A stretch of DNA of 64,000 nucleotides from CAZADA01 sp964636945 (GCA_964636945.1 CAZWVH010000003.1:1-64000), one strand, 5' to 3'. Positions 32,472 to 41,440 are shown, counted from the stretch's first letter. Numbers and translations are program-made. Notes: a model not told the origin generated them from the sequence alone.

Positions 32472-33263
32472 ATGAGCGAACCGGTCACTTACACGAGTTA
32501 TCTTTGTCTTGATGAGCTGCTGAGCTGCCAAAAGCCGCGCAGCCGACAACATGACGAGACGCTGTTCATTATTATCCATCAAACGACCGAGCTATGGCTC
32601 AAACAAATTCTTCATGAGCTGGCCGCGGCCCAATCGTGGATCGCAAGCGATGACCTTGAGCCTGCGTTGAAAGCATTGGCGCGGGTGTCAAAGATACAGT
32701 CATTAATCACCCAATCTTGGGATACATTGGCGACCCTGACGCCGCCGGATTATCTGACGTTCCGCGACGAACTCGGTTCAGGGTCCGGTTTCCAATCGCT
32801 ACAGTTTCGCAAATTGGAGTTTTTCTTGGGGCTGCGCGACGCGGGATATCTGGGCTCGTTTCAATCTGGCGGATCGGCGCGCCGCGATTTAGAAGACATG
32901 CTTGCGACACCCTCACTCTATGACACGTGTTTGGCGCGGCTGGCCACGGACTTTTCGTGCGTGCCCGAGCACGTCTTGGCGCGCGATACGAGCAAGGCCT
33001 ATACCGCCGATGAAAATGTGGAAGCGGCCTGGTTGGAGGTGTACCGGGCCCCCGATCAATATTGGGAGCTATATGCGCTGGCCGAAAAGCTGGTGGATTT
33101 GGAGGATTCGTTTCGCGTGTGGCGCTTTCGCCATGTCACCACCGTGGAGCGGATCATTGGCCGCAAACGCGGGACTGGCGGCACGTCCGGCGTGGACTAC
33201 TTGATGAAGGGACTGGAACGCTGGTGCTTTCCTGAGCTGTGGTCATTGAGAACAAAATTGTGA
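32472..33263 (+). CDS. kynA: Tryptophan 2,3-dioxygenase
   Basis: A 263-residue heme dioxygenase that opens the indole ring of L-tryptophan to N-formylkynurenine, the first step of tryptophan breakdown. Seen are YTSYLCLDELLSCQ, IIIHQTTELWLKQ, RDELGSGSGFQSLQFRKLEF and the heme-ligand His in WRFRHVTTVERIIGRKRGTGGTSGVDYL. Length fits a bacterial TDO. ATG at 32472 begins the family motif; an earlier in-frame start is 96 bases up. The next gene starts within the stop codon. No kynurenine formamidase lies in the window. Confidence 0.93.
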   Translation: MSEPVTYTSYLCLDELLSCQKPRSRQHDETLFIIIHQTTELWLKQILHELAAAQSWIASDDLEPALKALARVSKIQSLITQSWDTLATLTPPDYLTFRDELGSGSGFQSLQFRKLEFFLGLRDAGYLGSFQSGGSARRDLEDMLATPSLYDTCLARLATDFSCVPEHVLARDTSKAYTADENVEAAWLEVYRAPDQYWELYALAEKLVDLEDSFRVWRFRHVTTVERIIGRKRGTGGTSGVDYLMKGLERWCFPELWSLRTKL

Positions 33264-34429
33264 GCTTTCAACACCTCTTCTCACAAAGCCTGGCTGCTGC
33301 ACCTGATCGATTGCACTTTGCCGCTCACAGTCATCATTTATGGCCTGACGCCGCACTTGAGGCTCACAATGAGGCGGCGCGCGACGCTGCGCGGTTAGCG
33401 GACCGTAAGTGGGAGCGGGTCATGGGTGACATTTTGCCCCGCGCTCGGATGCACATCGCCGATGAGTTGACGCTGCCCAGGACTGACAGCATCGCTTTTG
33501 CTCCCAACACCCACGAATTCATCGTGCGCATGCGCTCTTGTTTCCCATCCGATCGCCCGCTGACGATCCTCACGACGGATGGCGAGTTCTACAGCGCTCG
33601 CCGCCAATTTTTGCGCTGGCAAGAAGCCAAGGCGGCGCATATCCATCGCGTTGCGCTCGAACCAATTGACAGCTTTGCCGAACGTTGGCGATCAGCTCTT
33701 GCTGAGCGGACGTATGACTGGGTGTTTGCCAGCCAAGTCTTTTTTGGCTCTGGTCTGATCAACCCTGTACTCGAAAACACACTGAATGTGCTCCACCATC
33801 GGCCCGACTGGCTCATCATTGACGGTTATCACGGCTTTATGGCCATGGAGACGGACTTCAGCGCGTTTGCCGATCGGGCATTCTATCTTGCTGGCGGGTA
33901 TAAATACGCCATGTCGGGTGAAGGCGCGTGTTTCTTGCATGCGCCGCCAGGGTTTGGCCCGCGCCCCGTAAATACAGGCTGGTTCGCCGCCTTCGAGGCT
34001 TTGGAAACCCACCAGGACGACCGCGCCCACTATGCCGCTCACGCTGGGCGGTTTACGGGATCGACCTTCGACCCCACGGGCTTTTATCGCTTTGTTGGAG
34101 TGCGCGACATGCTGGCGCGTGAAGGACTGAGCCTTGCCGCCATCAATGACTATGTGCACCCTTTGCTCGAGCATTTTGAGCAAGCCGTCAGGACCGGACG
34201 GGCCGGTCAATTGCAGAACGCGCAACTCCTCGCGCCACATCAGGCCGGACCAAGAGCGCGGTTTCTCGCCTACCGCCACGAGCACGCCGGTGCGTGGCGC
34301 GACGGCCTCTTAAAGCAAAACATAATGATCGATGTGCGCGATGATGTGATCCGGTTTGGCTTCGGACTTTACCAAAGCCATGAATGGGTTGACCGGTTGA
34401 TTGATGCTTGCGCGGACATTTGTCGTTAA
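33260..34429 (+). CDS. Kynureninase-like PLP enzyme (aminotransferase class V fold)
   Basis: A 389-residue PLP enzyme. The PLP Lys is in YLAGGYKYAMSGEG, the Asp contacting the pyridine ring in WLIIDGYHGF, and RPVNTGWFAAF is typical of the group often found beside TDO. It differs from canonical KynU (about 416 residues, with the FTW and YKYLN type motifs), so annotation as kynureninase is an inference from context. The GTG start at 33260 overlaps the TDO stop (GTGA), giving translational coupling. Together they would convert tryptophan toward kynurenine or anthranilate, with a missing formamidase step. Confidence 0.72.
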   Translation: MSFQHLFSQSLAAAPDRLHFAAHSHHLWPDAALEAHNEAARDAARLADRKWERVMGDILPRARMHIADELTLPRTDSIAFAPNTHEFIVRMRSCFPSDRPLTILTTDGEFYSARRQFLRWQEAKAAHIHRVALEPIDSFAERWRSALAERTYDWVFASQVFFGSGLINPVLENTLNVLHHRPDWLIIDGYHGFMAMETDFSAFADRAFYLAGGYKYAMSGEGACFLHAPPGFGPRPVNTGWFAAFEALETHQDDRAHYAAHAGRFTGSTFDPTGFYRFVGVRDMLAREGLSLAAINDYVHPLLEHFEQAVRTGRAGQLQNAQLLAPHQAGPRARFLAYRHEHAGAWRDGLLKQNIMIDVRDDVIRFGFGLYQSHEWVDRLIDACADICR

Positions 34430-34467
34430 ACTGCGTGACCCAATTCGCTTTGGGCTACGCAAATGCT

Positions 34468-34496
34468 TTGACATCAGCGCAAGACAATGCTTGCGT
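34468..34496 (+). promoter_or_regulatory. Candidate promoter of tRNA-Cys
   Basis: A perfect TTGACA -35 hexamer at 34468-34473 is followed after 17 bases by TTGCGT at 34491-34496, 10 bases before the mature tRNA 5' end. The -10 match is poor, so only the -35 element is convincing. Confidence 0.35.
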
Positions 34497-34506
34497 CTCT
34501 CGCCGC

Positions 34507-34580
34507 GGCGCCGTGGCGGAGTGGTTACGCAGAGGACTGCAAATCCTTGTACCCCGGTTCGATTCCGGGCGGCGCCTCCA
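34507..34580 (+). tRNA. tRNA-Cys (anticodon GCA)
   Basis: The sequence folds as a complete tRNA. The acceptor arms GGCGCCG (34507-34513) and CGGCGCC (34570-34576) pair fully, followed by discriminator T and encoded CCA at 34578-34580. The anticodon loop CTGCAAA carries GCA at 34539-34541, and the T arm is CCCGG-TTCGATT-CCGGG. The CapA-like gene starts 17 bases after the encoded CCA. Confidence 0.97.
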
Positions 34581-34596
34581 ACATTTTCGCGAGCAC

Positions 34597-35751
34597 ATGC
34601 AAACAGCCGTCCATCCGCAACCCACAATTGTCCGGCGCATTGGGATTTGGATAGCTTTGGCCGTTGGGCTCGCCGCCTGCGCGCATGAGCGAGGCGCCGG
34701 GAGCCTGCATGTGGTGTTCCTCGGCGACACCAGTTTTGGTGAAAATTATCAAGATGCGCTGCTGAACCAAGGCAAACCCGCCCCGGTCTATTCACATGGG
34801 TTTTCTGCGATCCTGGAGCCGTTTGCCAAACTCCTCGCAAGCGCGGATGTGGTGATCGCCAATTTGGAAACGCCGCTGAGCGAGGATCGCGATTCCCCGT
34901 TTGAGGGACGCAAGGGCTATATCCATTACAGCGACCCAGCAACCACCACCGCAGCACTCAGCAAAGTCGGCGTGACCAACGTCTCGCTGGCCAACAATCA
35001 TACTCTGGACCTCGGCCCGGATGGGCTCGACGACACCCTAGCGGCCCTATCGGCGTCACAGCTTGACGCCTGCGGCGCGGGGCCAGCAAACCAAGCGTCA
35101 GTTCCAGTGCTGGTTCCAGGTGGGAGCTCGAGCGCCAATCTCGCCATTTTCTGCGTGTTTGAACACCGAAAACGCTATGCGCGCGAGTATGATTGGTACG
35201 CCAACGACCATCCAGGCGTCTTTGCCCTTATTCCCAGGACCCTCGCGGCAAAAATTTCGGCGATCAAACACGCCAGCCCGGAGACCATGGTGATTGTCTT
35301 TGTGCATTGGGGACGAAATTACCGGTGGGTCAATGACGAACAACGCGAGGCGGCGCGTACTCTGACCGAAGCGGGTGCTGACCTCATCATTGGTCATGGC
35401 GCCCATCAACTCCAAGAGATTGAGCGCATCCGCGATGGCCTTGCAGTCTATGGCCTCGGCAATTTTGTGTTCGGATCACCCGGCAGAACCGCCAGGTTCA
35501 GTGCACCGCCCTACAGCTTAGTTGCGTTGTTGGAAATTGGCTCACTCACAAACGCAAAGGGTTCGGCTACCCTTCGTTTTTTTCCCATCGTTACTGACAA
35601 TCAGGTGACCAACTATCGCCCGCGATTTGTCAATCGCGAGGAGTTTGATGATGTTCTCAGCCTTCTCATAGAGCGCACTCCCGAACTTCAATTCGACATG
35701 ATCGCCTCGCCAAACGCTGACCCGCCATCTTTCGAGATCCCCCTCAATTGA
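34597..35751 (+). CDS. CapA-like lipoprotein metallophosphatase family
   Basis: A 384-residue protein with a signal ending in lipobox LAAC (about residue 27). The body is the CapA/PGA_cap metallophosphatase-like domain: VFLGDTSFGENY, DVVIANLETPLS, NVSLANNHTLDLGPDG, FVHWGRNYRW and LIIGHGAHQLQEIERI, VYGLGNFVF. These are the metal-binding positions of the calcineurin-like core. In some species CapA/PgsA relatives act in poly-gamma-glutamate synthesis; no capB or capC is nearby, so the role is open. The ATG at 34597 is placed just after tRNA-Cys with a weak ribosome binding site; the frame is open through the tRNA. It converges and overlaps 8 bases with the patatin gene. Confidence 0.82.
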   Translation: MQTAVHPQPTIVRRIGIWIALAVGLAACAHERGAGSLHVVFLGDTSFGENYQDALLNQGKPAPVYSHGFSAILEPFAKLLASADVVIANLETPLSEDRDSPFEGRKGYIHYSDPATTTAALSKVGVTNVSLANNHTLDLGPDGLDDTLAALSASQLDACGAGPANQASVPVLVPGGSSSANLAIFCVFEHRKRYAREYDWYANDHPGVFALIPRTLAAKISAIKHASPETMVIVFVHWGRNYRWVNDEQREAARTLTEAGADLIIGHGAHQLQEIERIRDGLAVYGLGNFVFGSPGRTARFSAPPYSLVALLEIGSLTNAKGSATLRFFPIVTDNQVTNYRPRFVNREEFDDVLSLLIERTPELQFDMIASPNADPPSFEIPLN

Positions 35752-36691
35752 TCTCCTCGGTAAGATCAACCAAGTGCTCAAGCTCGTCACTCATGCTCTC
35801 CACGGCGGCGCGGCCACAATCGATGGCTTCGCCGGCGCGGTGAAAGTCCATAAACCCGATATCATTGATCTTTGGAGTGATCAGCACATCCACTGGCTCA
35901 ACCGCCAGCCGGGCGCGTGTGATGAAATTATGCATGATCAGTGACGATTGCGCGAGTACATCAACATAACTCGGCCGCAGGGTCTGGCGGTCCCTTTCTT
36001 TGCCGTTGTTCTTCGATGAACCAAGGTTCAAGCTTTCGCGCAATGATGACAGCCATGATGAACGATCGTCATCCTCACTCTCAGATGCATGCGCAACCAA
36101 ATGACTGGGCGACGCCACCCGACCGGACAAATCGCCGCCCAGATTGACCGCGATAATGCGCTCTGCCCCCATGGCGCGGCACAAACTGACGGGCAATGGA
36201 TTGACCAAGACGCCGTCCATCAACCACCGGTCATCAATCTTTATGGGCGTCAGCAGACCAGGCAGCGCGATGGACGCGCGAATGGCGTCGATCAACGAGC
36301 CCTCGGTGAACCATACCTCCCGCCCTGTGTAGAGTTCGGCGGCCACAATCCCCAGCGGGAACTGAGCGCGCTCCAATGCCACATCCTCCACATTTTGCTC
36401 GAAGAATTTTAGGACCCTGCGGCCCTCGATTAATCCTCCGCCCTCAAAACTGAAGTCGAAATAACTGGCCACGCGCGCAACGGTGAGCTTACGCGCCAAT
36501 TCAGCCAGATGGTCCAATCGACCCGTGGCGAATGACGCCGCCACAATGGCGCCGCTCGAGCAACCACTGATCATGTCAATGGGAATATTGCGCTCGCTCA
36601 GCGCCTCAATCACGCCAATATGCGCCCAACCGCGGGCAGCGCCGGCGCCCAACGCCAGTCCAATCTTCGGCCGCGCTTTCACTTGCGTCAT
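35744..36691 (-). CDS. Patatin-like phospholipase (RssA type)
   Basis: A 315-residue protein with the patatin domain in its first 190 residues. Seen are the oxyanion-type ALGAGAARGWAHIGVIEAL, nucleophile GCSSG in MISGCSSGAIVAAS and the Asp of the dyad in LMDGVLVNPLP. That supports an active lipid acyl hydrolase, cytoplasmic as no signal is present. The C-terminal 80 residues are charged and have no clear domain. GGAGAAATAA lies before the ATG. The stop overlaps the CapA-like gene stop by 8 bases on the opposite strand. Confidence 0.88.
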   Translation of the reverse strand: MTQVKARPKIGLALGAGAARGWAHIGVIEALSERNIPIDMISGCSSGAIVAASFATGRLDHLAELARKLTVARVASYFDFSFEGGGLIEGRRVLKFFEQNVEDVALERAQFPLGIVAAELYTGREVWFTEGSLIDAIRASIALPGLLTPIKIDDRWLMDGVLVNPLPVSLCRAMGAERIIAVNLGGDLSGRVASPSHLVAHASESEDDDRSSWLSSLRESLNLGSSKNNGKERDRQTLRPSYVDVLAQSSLIMHNFITRARLAVEPVDVLITPKINDIGFMDFHRAGEAIDCGRAAVESMSDELEHLVDLTEEIN

Positions 36692-36765
36692 TTATTTCTC
36701 CACCATCCCCGCACGATCAATGATCACACCGCGACTTAGCGGCTCATTAGGCGCCGGATTACCCG

Positions 36766-38130
36766 TTAGGAAATGGACACCGTCTTTCGGTTAACAAAGG
36801 CGAGAATGCCATCGCGCGCCAGTTCGCGCCCATATCCCGATGTCTTGACGCCGCCAAACGGCAGTCTGGGATCGGAGGCGACAAACGCATTGACAAAGGT
36901 CGCGCCCGCCTCAATCCCGTTAATGGCTTTTTCAATTTCAGCGTCATCTTGGCTCCAGATCGCTGAACCCAAGCCAAACGGCGTGGCGTTGGCGCGCGCG
37001 ATGGCCGCATCCAAACTGTCCACGCGTTCGAGCAACGCCACCGGACCAAACAGCTCCTCTCGGCCTATGGCGGCGTCTTGGGGCAAGCCTTCGATGATCC
37101 CCGGACGAAAATAGAATCCAGGTCCATCCATGACGTCAGCGCCGGTGGCGCGTTGTCCGCCTTGATCGACCGCGCTGCGCACCTGTTTGCGAATGTCATT
37201 GCGTGTTTGCTCCGTGGCCAGCGGGCCAATGTCACTATAGTCGTCGAGCGGATCGCCCACCTTGAGCGCCTCGAACCGCGCCACAAACCCATCGCGAAAA
37301 CGTTGATAGATGTCGGAATGAACCAAAAACCGTTTCGCCGCGATGCACGATTGGCCGTTATTGATTGTCCGGCTGGTGACCGCCGCATCCAGTGCTGCAT
37401 CAAAATCAGCCGACGCCATGACGATGAACGGATCGCTGCCGCCAAGCTCCAAGACTCTGGGTTTAATCTGCTCGCCCGCCACGGCGGCCACCGCAGCGCC
37501 GGCCTTCTCAGAGCCCGTCAATGTGGCTGCGACCACGCGATGATCCTTGATCACACGCGAAACCTGGGATGAGCCGATCATCAACGATTGGAACACGCCT
37601 TTTGGCGCACCGGCATTTTCGAACACCTCTTGGATCAACACGGCCGATCGCGGTGTATTGGATGCATGCTTTAAAAGGCCCACATTGCCTGCCGCGATGG
37701 CTGGCGCGGCAAAGCGAAAAACCTGCCAGAATGGGAAGTTCCACGGCATGACCGCGAGAACCGGTCCCATGGGCAAATGCCGGACGAAGCTGCGTTTCGC
37801 ATCGCTATCAAGCGCCTCATCCTCCAGATAGGACGGCGCCAATTCAGCATAATGCCGGCAAACCCACGCGCACTTCTTGATCTCGCCACGCGCCTGACTG
37901 ATGGGTTTGCCCATCTCCTGCGTGAGTGCGCGCGCCAACTGGTCGATTTTGGCGTCGAGAGTATCAGCAACCGCATTGAGCAATTTGAGCCGATCCTGAA
38001 TTGGCGCCGCACGCCACGCGCGAAATTGGACGCTTGCGAGCTCCAACTTGGCATCGATATCGCCCTCGCCATCGGCGATTATGGTCTCAATAACCTCGCC
38101 GGTGGCGGGGTTTATGCTCTCAAGGCTCAT
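36766..38130 (-). CDS. Aldehyde dehydrogenase, succinate-semialdehyde dehydrogenase type
   Basis: A 454-residue NAD(P)-dependent aldehyde dehydrogenase. The catalytic Cys is in NNGQSCIAAKRFLVH and the general base Glu in LELGGSDPFIVM; the GQSCIAAKRF wording is typical of the short SSADH-like group (GabD/YneI type). At 454 residues it is in the YneI size range. It probably oxidises succinate semialdehyde or a related aldehyde; the substrate is not proven. GTGGAGCGCGC lies before the ATG. No GABA transaminase is adjacent. Confidence 0.87.
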   Translation of the reverse strand: MSLESINPATGEVIETIIADGEGDIDAKLELASVQFRAWRAAPIQDRLKLLNAVADTLDAKIDQLARALTQEMGKPISQARGEIKKCAWVCRHYAELAPSYLEDEALDSDAKRSFVRHLPMGPVLAVMPWNFPFWQVFRFAAPAIAAGNVGLLKHASNTPRSAVLIQEVFENAGAPKGVFQSLMIGSSQVSRVIKDHRVVAATLTGSEKAGAAVAAVAGEQIKPRVLELGGSDPFIVMASADFDAALDAAVTSRTINNGQSCIAAKRFLVHSDIYQRFRDGFVARFEALKVGDPLDDYSDIGPLATEQTRNDIRKQVRSAVDQGGQRATGADVMDGPGFYFRPGIIEGLPQDAAIGREELFGPVALLERVDSLDAAIARANATPFGLGSAIWSQDDAEIEKAINGIEAGATFVNAFVASDPRLPFGGVKTSGYGRELARDGILAFVNRKTVSIS

Positions 38131-38250
38131 ATGCGCGCTCCACTCTTCTTACGAGGCGTGTGCCTAGCACAAACGCTCAGAACGCGCTTGGGTTCACGTT
38201 TGATGATTGATGACGTGACGGTGTGCGGCTCTCCGATAAGATCGGTCGCC

Positions 38251-38421
38251 TCAGACCAGATGCCGCCCGTAATCGCTGAGCGCCTCGCTCGGGGATTGAA
38301 CTTGTTCGCTTTCGCCTTGACCAATCGATGCAGAACTTGAGTCGCTTCGGCTGGCGCCGATCAAGCCTGCGACCAACAGCACTGCCACAATTGCCGCAAC
38401 CGTCGAGATGATGAGGACCAT
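38251..38421 (-). CDS. Small single-pass membrane protein (56 residues)
   Basis: A short frame from ATG 38421 to TGA 38251. The product begins with a clear transmembrane segment VLIISTVAAIVAVLLVAGLI followed by a polar tail rich in Ser and Gln (SRSDSSSASIGQGESEQVQ). That pattern is typical of genuine small membrane proteins and unlikely by chance. A ribosome binding site is weak (CGGGA about 14 bases upstream), and an in-frame stop lies only 7 codons further up. It sits in a 500-bp stretch otherwise without genes. Function is unknown. Confidence 0.5.
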   Translation of the reverse strand: MVLIISTVAAIVAVLLVAGLIGASRSDSSSASIGQGESEQVQSPSEALSDYGRHLV

Positions 38422-38507
38422 TAGAATGGAAAAATCCCGCTAGCCTTGCCGCGCTGATTCTGCGTCTTTCTTCAGTGTCATCGCCCACAATTCCTTTTTT
38501 CGTTACG

Positions 38508-38532
38508 AAACGGTTTTGGCGCAAAACCGTTT
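38508..38532. repeat. Perfect 25-bp inverted repeat
   Basis: AAACGGTTTT, spacer GGCGC, AAAACCGTTT: ten of ten bases paired. It lies in the gap between the small membrane gene (38251-38421) and the next small membrane protein. No T-run follows on either strand, so it is not a plain rho-independent terminator; an operator for a dimeric regulator is possible. A 6-bp inverted repeat (ACCGAA ... TTCGGT) follows at 38580-38596. Confidence 0.8.
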
Positions 38533-38637
38533 ATGGTCTCATCGGCCCGAAGCGATCGCCGGGTTTTATACGATAACGCACCGAACTACATTCGGTTCAG
38601 CGAGACACTAGGATGAGTGGGCAACGTTTCAATCACG

Positions 38638-38961
38638 ATGGCGAAGACAGACAAATCTCCCAAGCTACTTCATGGCGTGCTGAGCGCCATCGGCGTCGCT
38701 TTGGGCATGATGTTGCTCCTCGTGGGAATTGTGACATTTGTGTTGCCCATTCCCATTGGGGCGATCCTCATCATTCTGGGACTTGCACTGCTTGCGGCGT
38801 CAAGCCGACGCGTGGTGCGATGGATTGGTCGAAGGCGGGAATACAATCCAAGATTTGATGGTTTCATGGCGCGACATGGCGAGACTTTGCCAGGCTGGAT
38901 TGGGAAACTCGTGCGCCGAACCAACCCTGAATCGCTTTTTTCCATCACGGACAAATACTGA
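38638..38961 (+). CDS. Small membrane protein, PGPGW-like
   Basis: A 107-residue protein with two hydrophobic segments (about residues 16-34 and 37-56) joined by VLPIPIGAILIILGLALLA, resembling the small PGPGW-family membrane proteins, followed by a basic tail (RRVVRWIGRRRE). The family has no known function. ATG at 38638 is used; an in-frame GTG at 38617 with AGGA upstream would add seven residues, and the choice is unclear. It lies 31 bases before the MscS gene on the same strand and may be co-transcribed with it. Confidence 0.65.
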   Translation: MAKTDKSPKLLHGVLSAIGVALGMMLLLVGIVTFVLPIPIGAILIILGLALLAASSRRVVRWIGRRREYNPRFDGFMARHGETLPGWIGKLVRRTNPESLFSITDKY

Positions 38962-38992
38962 TTAAAACCAAAGGGCTAAGGGGGCCCTGTAC

Positions 38993-40177
38993 ATGCAAGA
39001 GTCTCGTCAATCCATCTCAGACGCAGCTGACGAAGCCCGCAGTTTGGTCGCCCGTTTGCAAGATACGCTCTTCTCGTTTTGGGACGCTCTGCAAGCCTGG
39101 GGCGCCACAAACGGCCAAGCGATGGCCATTGCCGGCGGCGTTGGGCTGGGCATCTTCCTTTTGGCCTGGATCGCCAGGCGCGTCGTATTGATCGCCACAC
39201 GTAAGCGCCGGACGGCCTCGCGGATTGGCTGGGCCTACATTTTCGGGCGTTTTGTGGAGAGCATGAACCCCCTGTTTCTTCTGGTGGCTTCAGTCTATGC
39301 GGGACTGACGATCGCCGACGCGCCCGAATCGGTGCGCGGGGGCGTGCGCGGGGCATTTATCATTTTGCTCGCGATCCAATTGGCGGTCTGGGTGCGCACT
39401 GTTTTGCGCGCATTGTTGGCGCGGCGCGCGGCAAGTCGGCGTGAAGGCGCATCAGCATTGGTCAGCGCTTTATCTGTGGTGGGTTGGGTGATCGACGTGA
39501 TTGTGTGGTCGATCGCCCTCCTGTTCGTACTTGATAATTTGGGCATCAACATCACTGCCATTGTCGCTGGCTTAGGTGTTGGCGGCGTGGCCATCGCACT
39601 GGTGGCTCAAGGCGCATTCACGGACATCTTTGCCGCGTTTTCGATTGTGTTTGATCGCCCCTTCGATCGCGGTGATTTTGTCGCTTTCGACGATGTGAAA
39701 GGCACCGTGGAGAAAATTGGTCTCAAGACGACGCGCTTTCGGGCATTGTCGGGCGAACAAGTGATCATTTCCAACGCCCAATTGCTGAGTAAGCAAATTC
39801 ACAACTACCAAAGGGCGGAACAGCGACGCGTTCACCAACGTCTTGGCGTTCCATACCAAACGCCCTCCGAGACCCTCAAGCAGATTCCAGAGCGAATTGC
39901 GGACATCTTTGAAGGTCGTGAAGATGCAACCCTAGAATGGATTCATTTACATGATTTCGGCGCCTCAGCATTTGAGTTTGATTTCGCATATTATGTGCGC
40001 ACTCAAAGCTACAAGGAAATGCTGAAAGTGCGAGAGATGATCAATATTGAAGTCGTTCAAGCTTTCGAGGAGCTTCGCGCTGAATTTGCCTATCCCACTC
40101 GCACGATACATTTGGCCAATTCATCTGGTGAAATGATCGACCCCAGCCAGTCCGGTGGAGCCATCGATACGTCGTGA
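38993..40177 (+). CDS. MscS-type mechanosensitive ion channel
   Basis: A 394-residue membrane channel. Several hydrophobic helices in the first 190 residues are followed by the pore-lining TM3 region VAGLGVGGVAIALVAQGAFTDIF, with the Gly/Ala packing pattern of MscS, then the beta domain FDRPFDRGDFVAFDDVKGTVEKIGLKTTRFRALSGEQVIISNAQLL. It should release solutes on hypo-osmotic shock. An extra N-terminal part beyond the three MscS helices puts it among larger MscS homologues. It is preceded by the PGPGW-like gene. Confidence 0.92.
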   Translation: MQESRQSISDAADEARSLVARLQDTLFSFWDALQAWGATNGQAMAIAGGVGLGIFLLAWIARRVVLIATRKRRTASRIGWAYIFGRFVESMNPLFLLVASVYAGLTIADAPESVRGGVRGAFIILLAIQLAVWVRTVLRALLARRAASRREGASALVSALSVVGWVIDVIVWSIALLFVLDNLGINITAIVAGLGVGGVAIALVAQGAFTDIFAAFSIVFDRPFDRGDFVAFDDVKGTVEKIGLKTTRFRALSGEQVIISNAQLLSKQIHNYQRAEQRRVHQRLGVPYQTPSETLKQIPERIADIFEGREDATLEWIHLHDFGASAFEFDFAYYVRTQSYKEMLKVREMINIEVVQAFEELRAEFAYPTRTIHLANSSGEMIDPSQSGGAIDTS

Positions 40178-40303
40178 CGCTCAGTTGTGTGCTTGCGCGG
40201 GTCTGCCAAGCCCGCCTATCTCAATGGCGTCATTGGCGATAAAGGCTCGGCATGGCGCTCGGTTGTTGCGAGCGTTGTGGCGCACACTGTTGGAAAGCCA
40301 TTT

Positions 40304-41440
40304 ATGAAAATTGCTCTCGTTCATTTTAATCACACTAAAATCAATGGCTTGGTTGGCTGGGCAGACTTAATGACGGCGCGTTGGACGCCCAATTATGGCG
40401 ATATGTTGGTCTGCGCCGCCATTCTCAATCAGATCAACCTCGACCAACCGCCCGTGCGCGTTGGGTTTGGCCAGCTTGTGAAGCAGGACATCGACCTCGC
40501 CATTGTCCGCGGATCCACCTATTTGCACAAAGATTTCAACTTTGACGCCGCCATTAAAACTCTAGAAAGCATCAGCGCACCCGTTGCAATTGTGGGTTTA
40601 GGCGCTCAAAGCCCCGTCAATGACCCTACATTTCTTGACGGCCACCCCGGCGCGATCCGGTTTCTTGAGCTGTTGCGCGAGAAATCCGCCAGCATCTCGG
40701 TGCGCGGCGCATTTAGCGCCGAGGTCGTCAATCGACTTTGCCCAGGGCCAGTGCGGATCACGGGGTGTCCTTCACTATTTCATGACAACACCGCGCCTCA
40801 CATCACCCCGTCACCCCTATTGGCGAGCGACTACCGACGCTTGGGTGTTTCAATCCATACCGGGCTGTCGCAAGGCATTTTTTGCCGGGCGCCGGACGCT
40901 GCTCGCGCGCGCCATGGCGATGTGATCGACTACGCCATCCGGTCAGCGTTGTCCGTCGCCATTTTCGAGCAGGGCAATAAACAAGAATACATCATCGCCG
41001 CCCACGACCATCCGTTTGATGAACGCCGTCGCGCCGCCCAGGGCGTCTTGCGGGAGATTCGCCTTCATGATCGGATGAAACCGGAAGAACTCATCGCACG
41101 CATGGTCAGCGTGAAATCCATCCAGGAATGGCTCGCCAAGGCGCGCGATCTCGACGCCATCATCGGGTTTCGATTTCATGGCAACATGGTCGCACTCTGC
41201 CAAGGCAGTCCGTGCTTCTACTATGTTTATGACTCGCGACTTAAAGAATTTTGCGACCTCTATGCCCTGCCCTATGACGACGTGGAAGACGCATGGCGCG
41301 ATCCGGTCGAGGCCATGCTGGCCCATGATTGGACGAGGGCCAACGAGGCCATGTCGGGATGTTTTGATCAACTGGCCGCGTTCTATTCGGAAAATGGTGT
41401 GGCGCATAAGCTGACCAATCCGGATGTGGTGACCGCGTAA
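40304..41440 (+). CDS. Polysaccharide pyruvyl transferase family protein
   Basis: A 378-residue protein with the PPT-family signature: N-terminal NYGDMLVCAAIL, a middle part VAIVGLGAQSP, and the IIGFRFHGNMVALCQGSPCFYYVYD segment, in which FRFHG matches the family's donor-binding motif. Such proteins transfer pyruvate from phosphoenolpyruvate to sugars of exopolysaccharide or capsule, but relatives have other functions. No glycosyltransferase cluster is present in the window, so the acceptor is unknown. GGAAAG lies 8 bases before the ATG at 40304; the frame is open further upstream without a good site. Confidence 0.75.
   Translation: MKIALVHFNHTKINGLVGWADLMTARWTPNYGDMLVCAAILNQINLDQPPVRVGFGQLVKQDIDLAIVRGSTYLHKDFNFDAAIKTLESISAPVAIVGLGAQSPVNDPTFLDGHPGAIRFLELLREKSASISVRGAFSAEVVNRLCPGPVRITGCPSLFHDNTAPHITPSPLLASDYRRLGVSIHTGLSQGIFCRAPDAARARHGDVIDYAIRSALSVAIFEQGNKQEYIIAAHDHPFDERRRAAQGVLREIRLHDRMKPEELIARMVSVKSIQEWLAKARDLDAIIGFRFHGNMVALCQGSPCFYYVYDSRLKEFCDLYALPYDDVEDAWRDPVEAMLAHDWTRANEAMSGCFDQLAAFYSENGVAHKLTNPDVVTA

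Noticed and set aside
34507..34580. tRNA-Cys as an integration site for a mobile element
   Set aside because: There is no integrase, no direct repeat of the tRNA 3' end downstream and no atypical island after it.
38177..38524. 115-residue minus-strand frame in the SSADH-MscS gap
   Set aside because: The composition is Arg/Ser-rich with no hydrophobic or conserved pattern, and it overlaps the better 56-residue frame in another phase.
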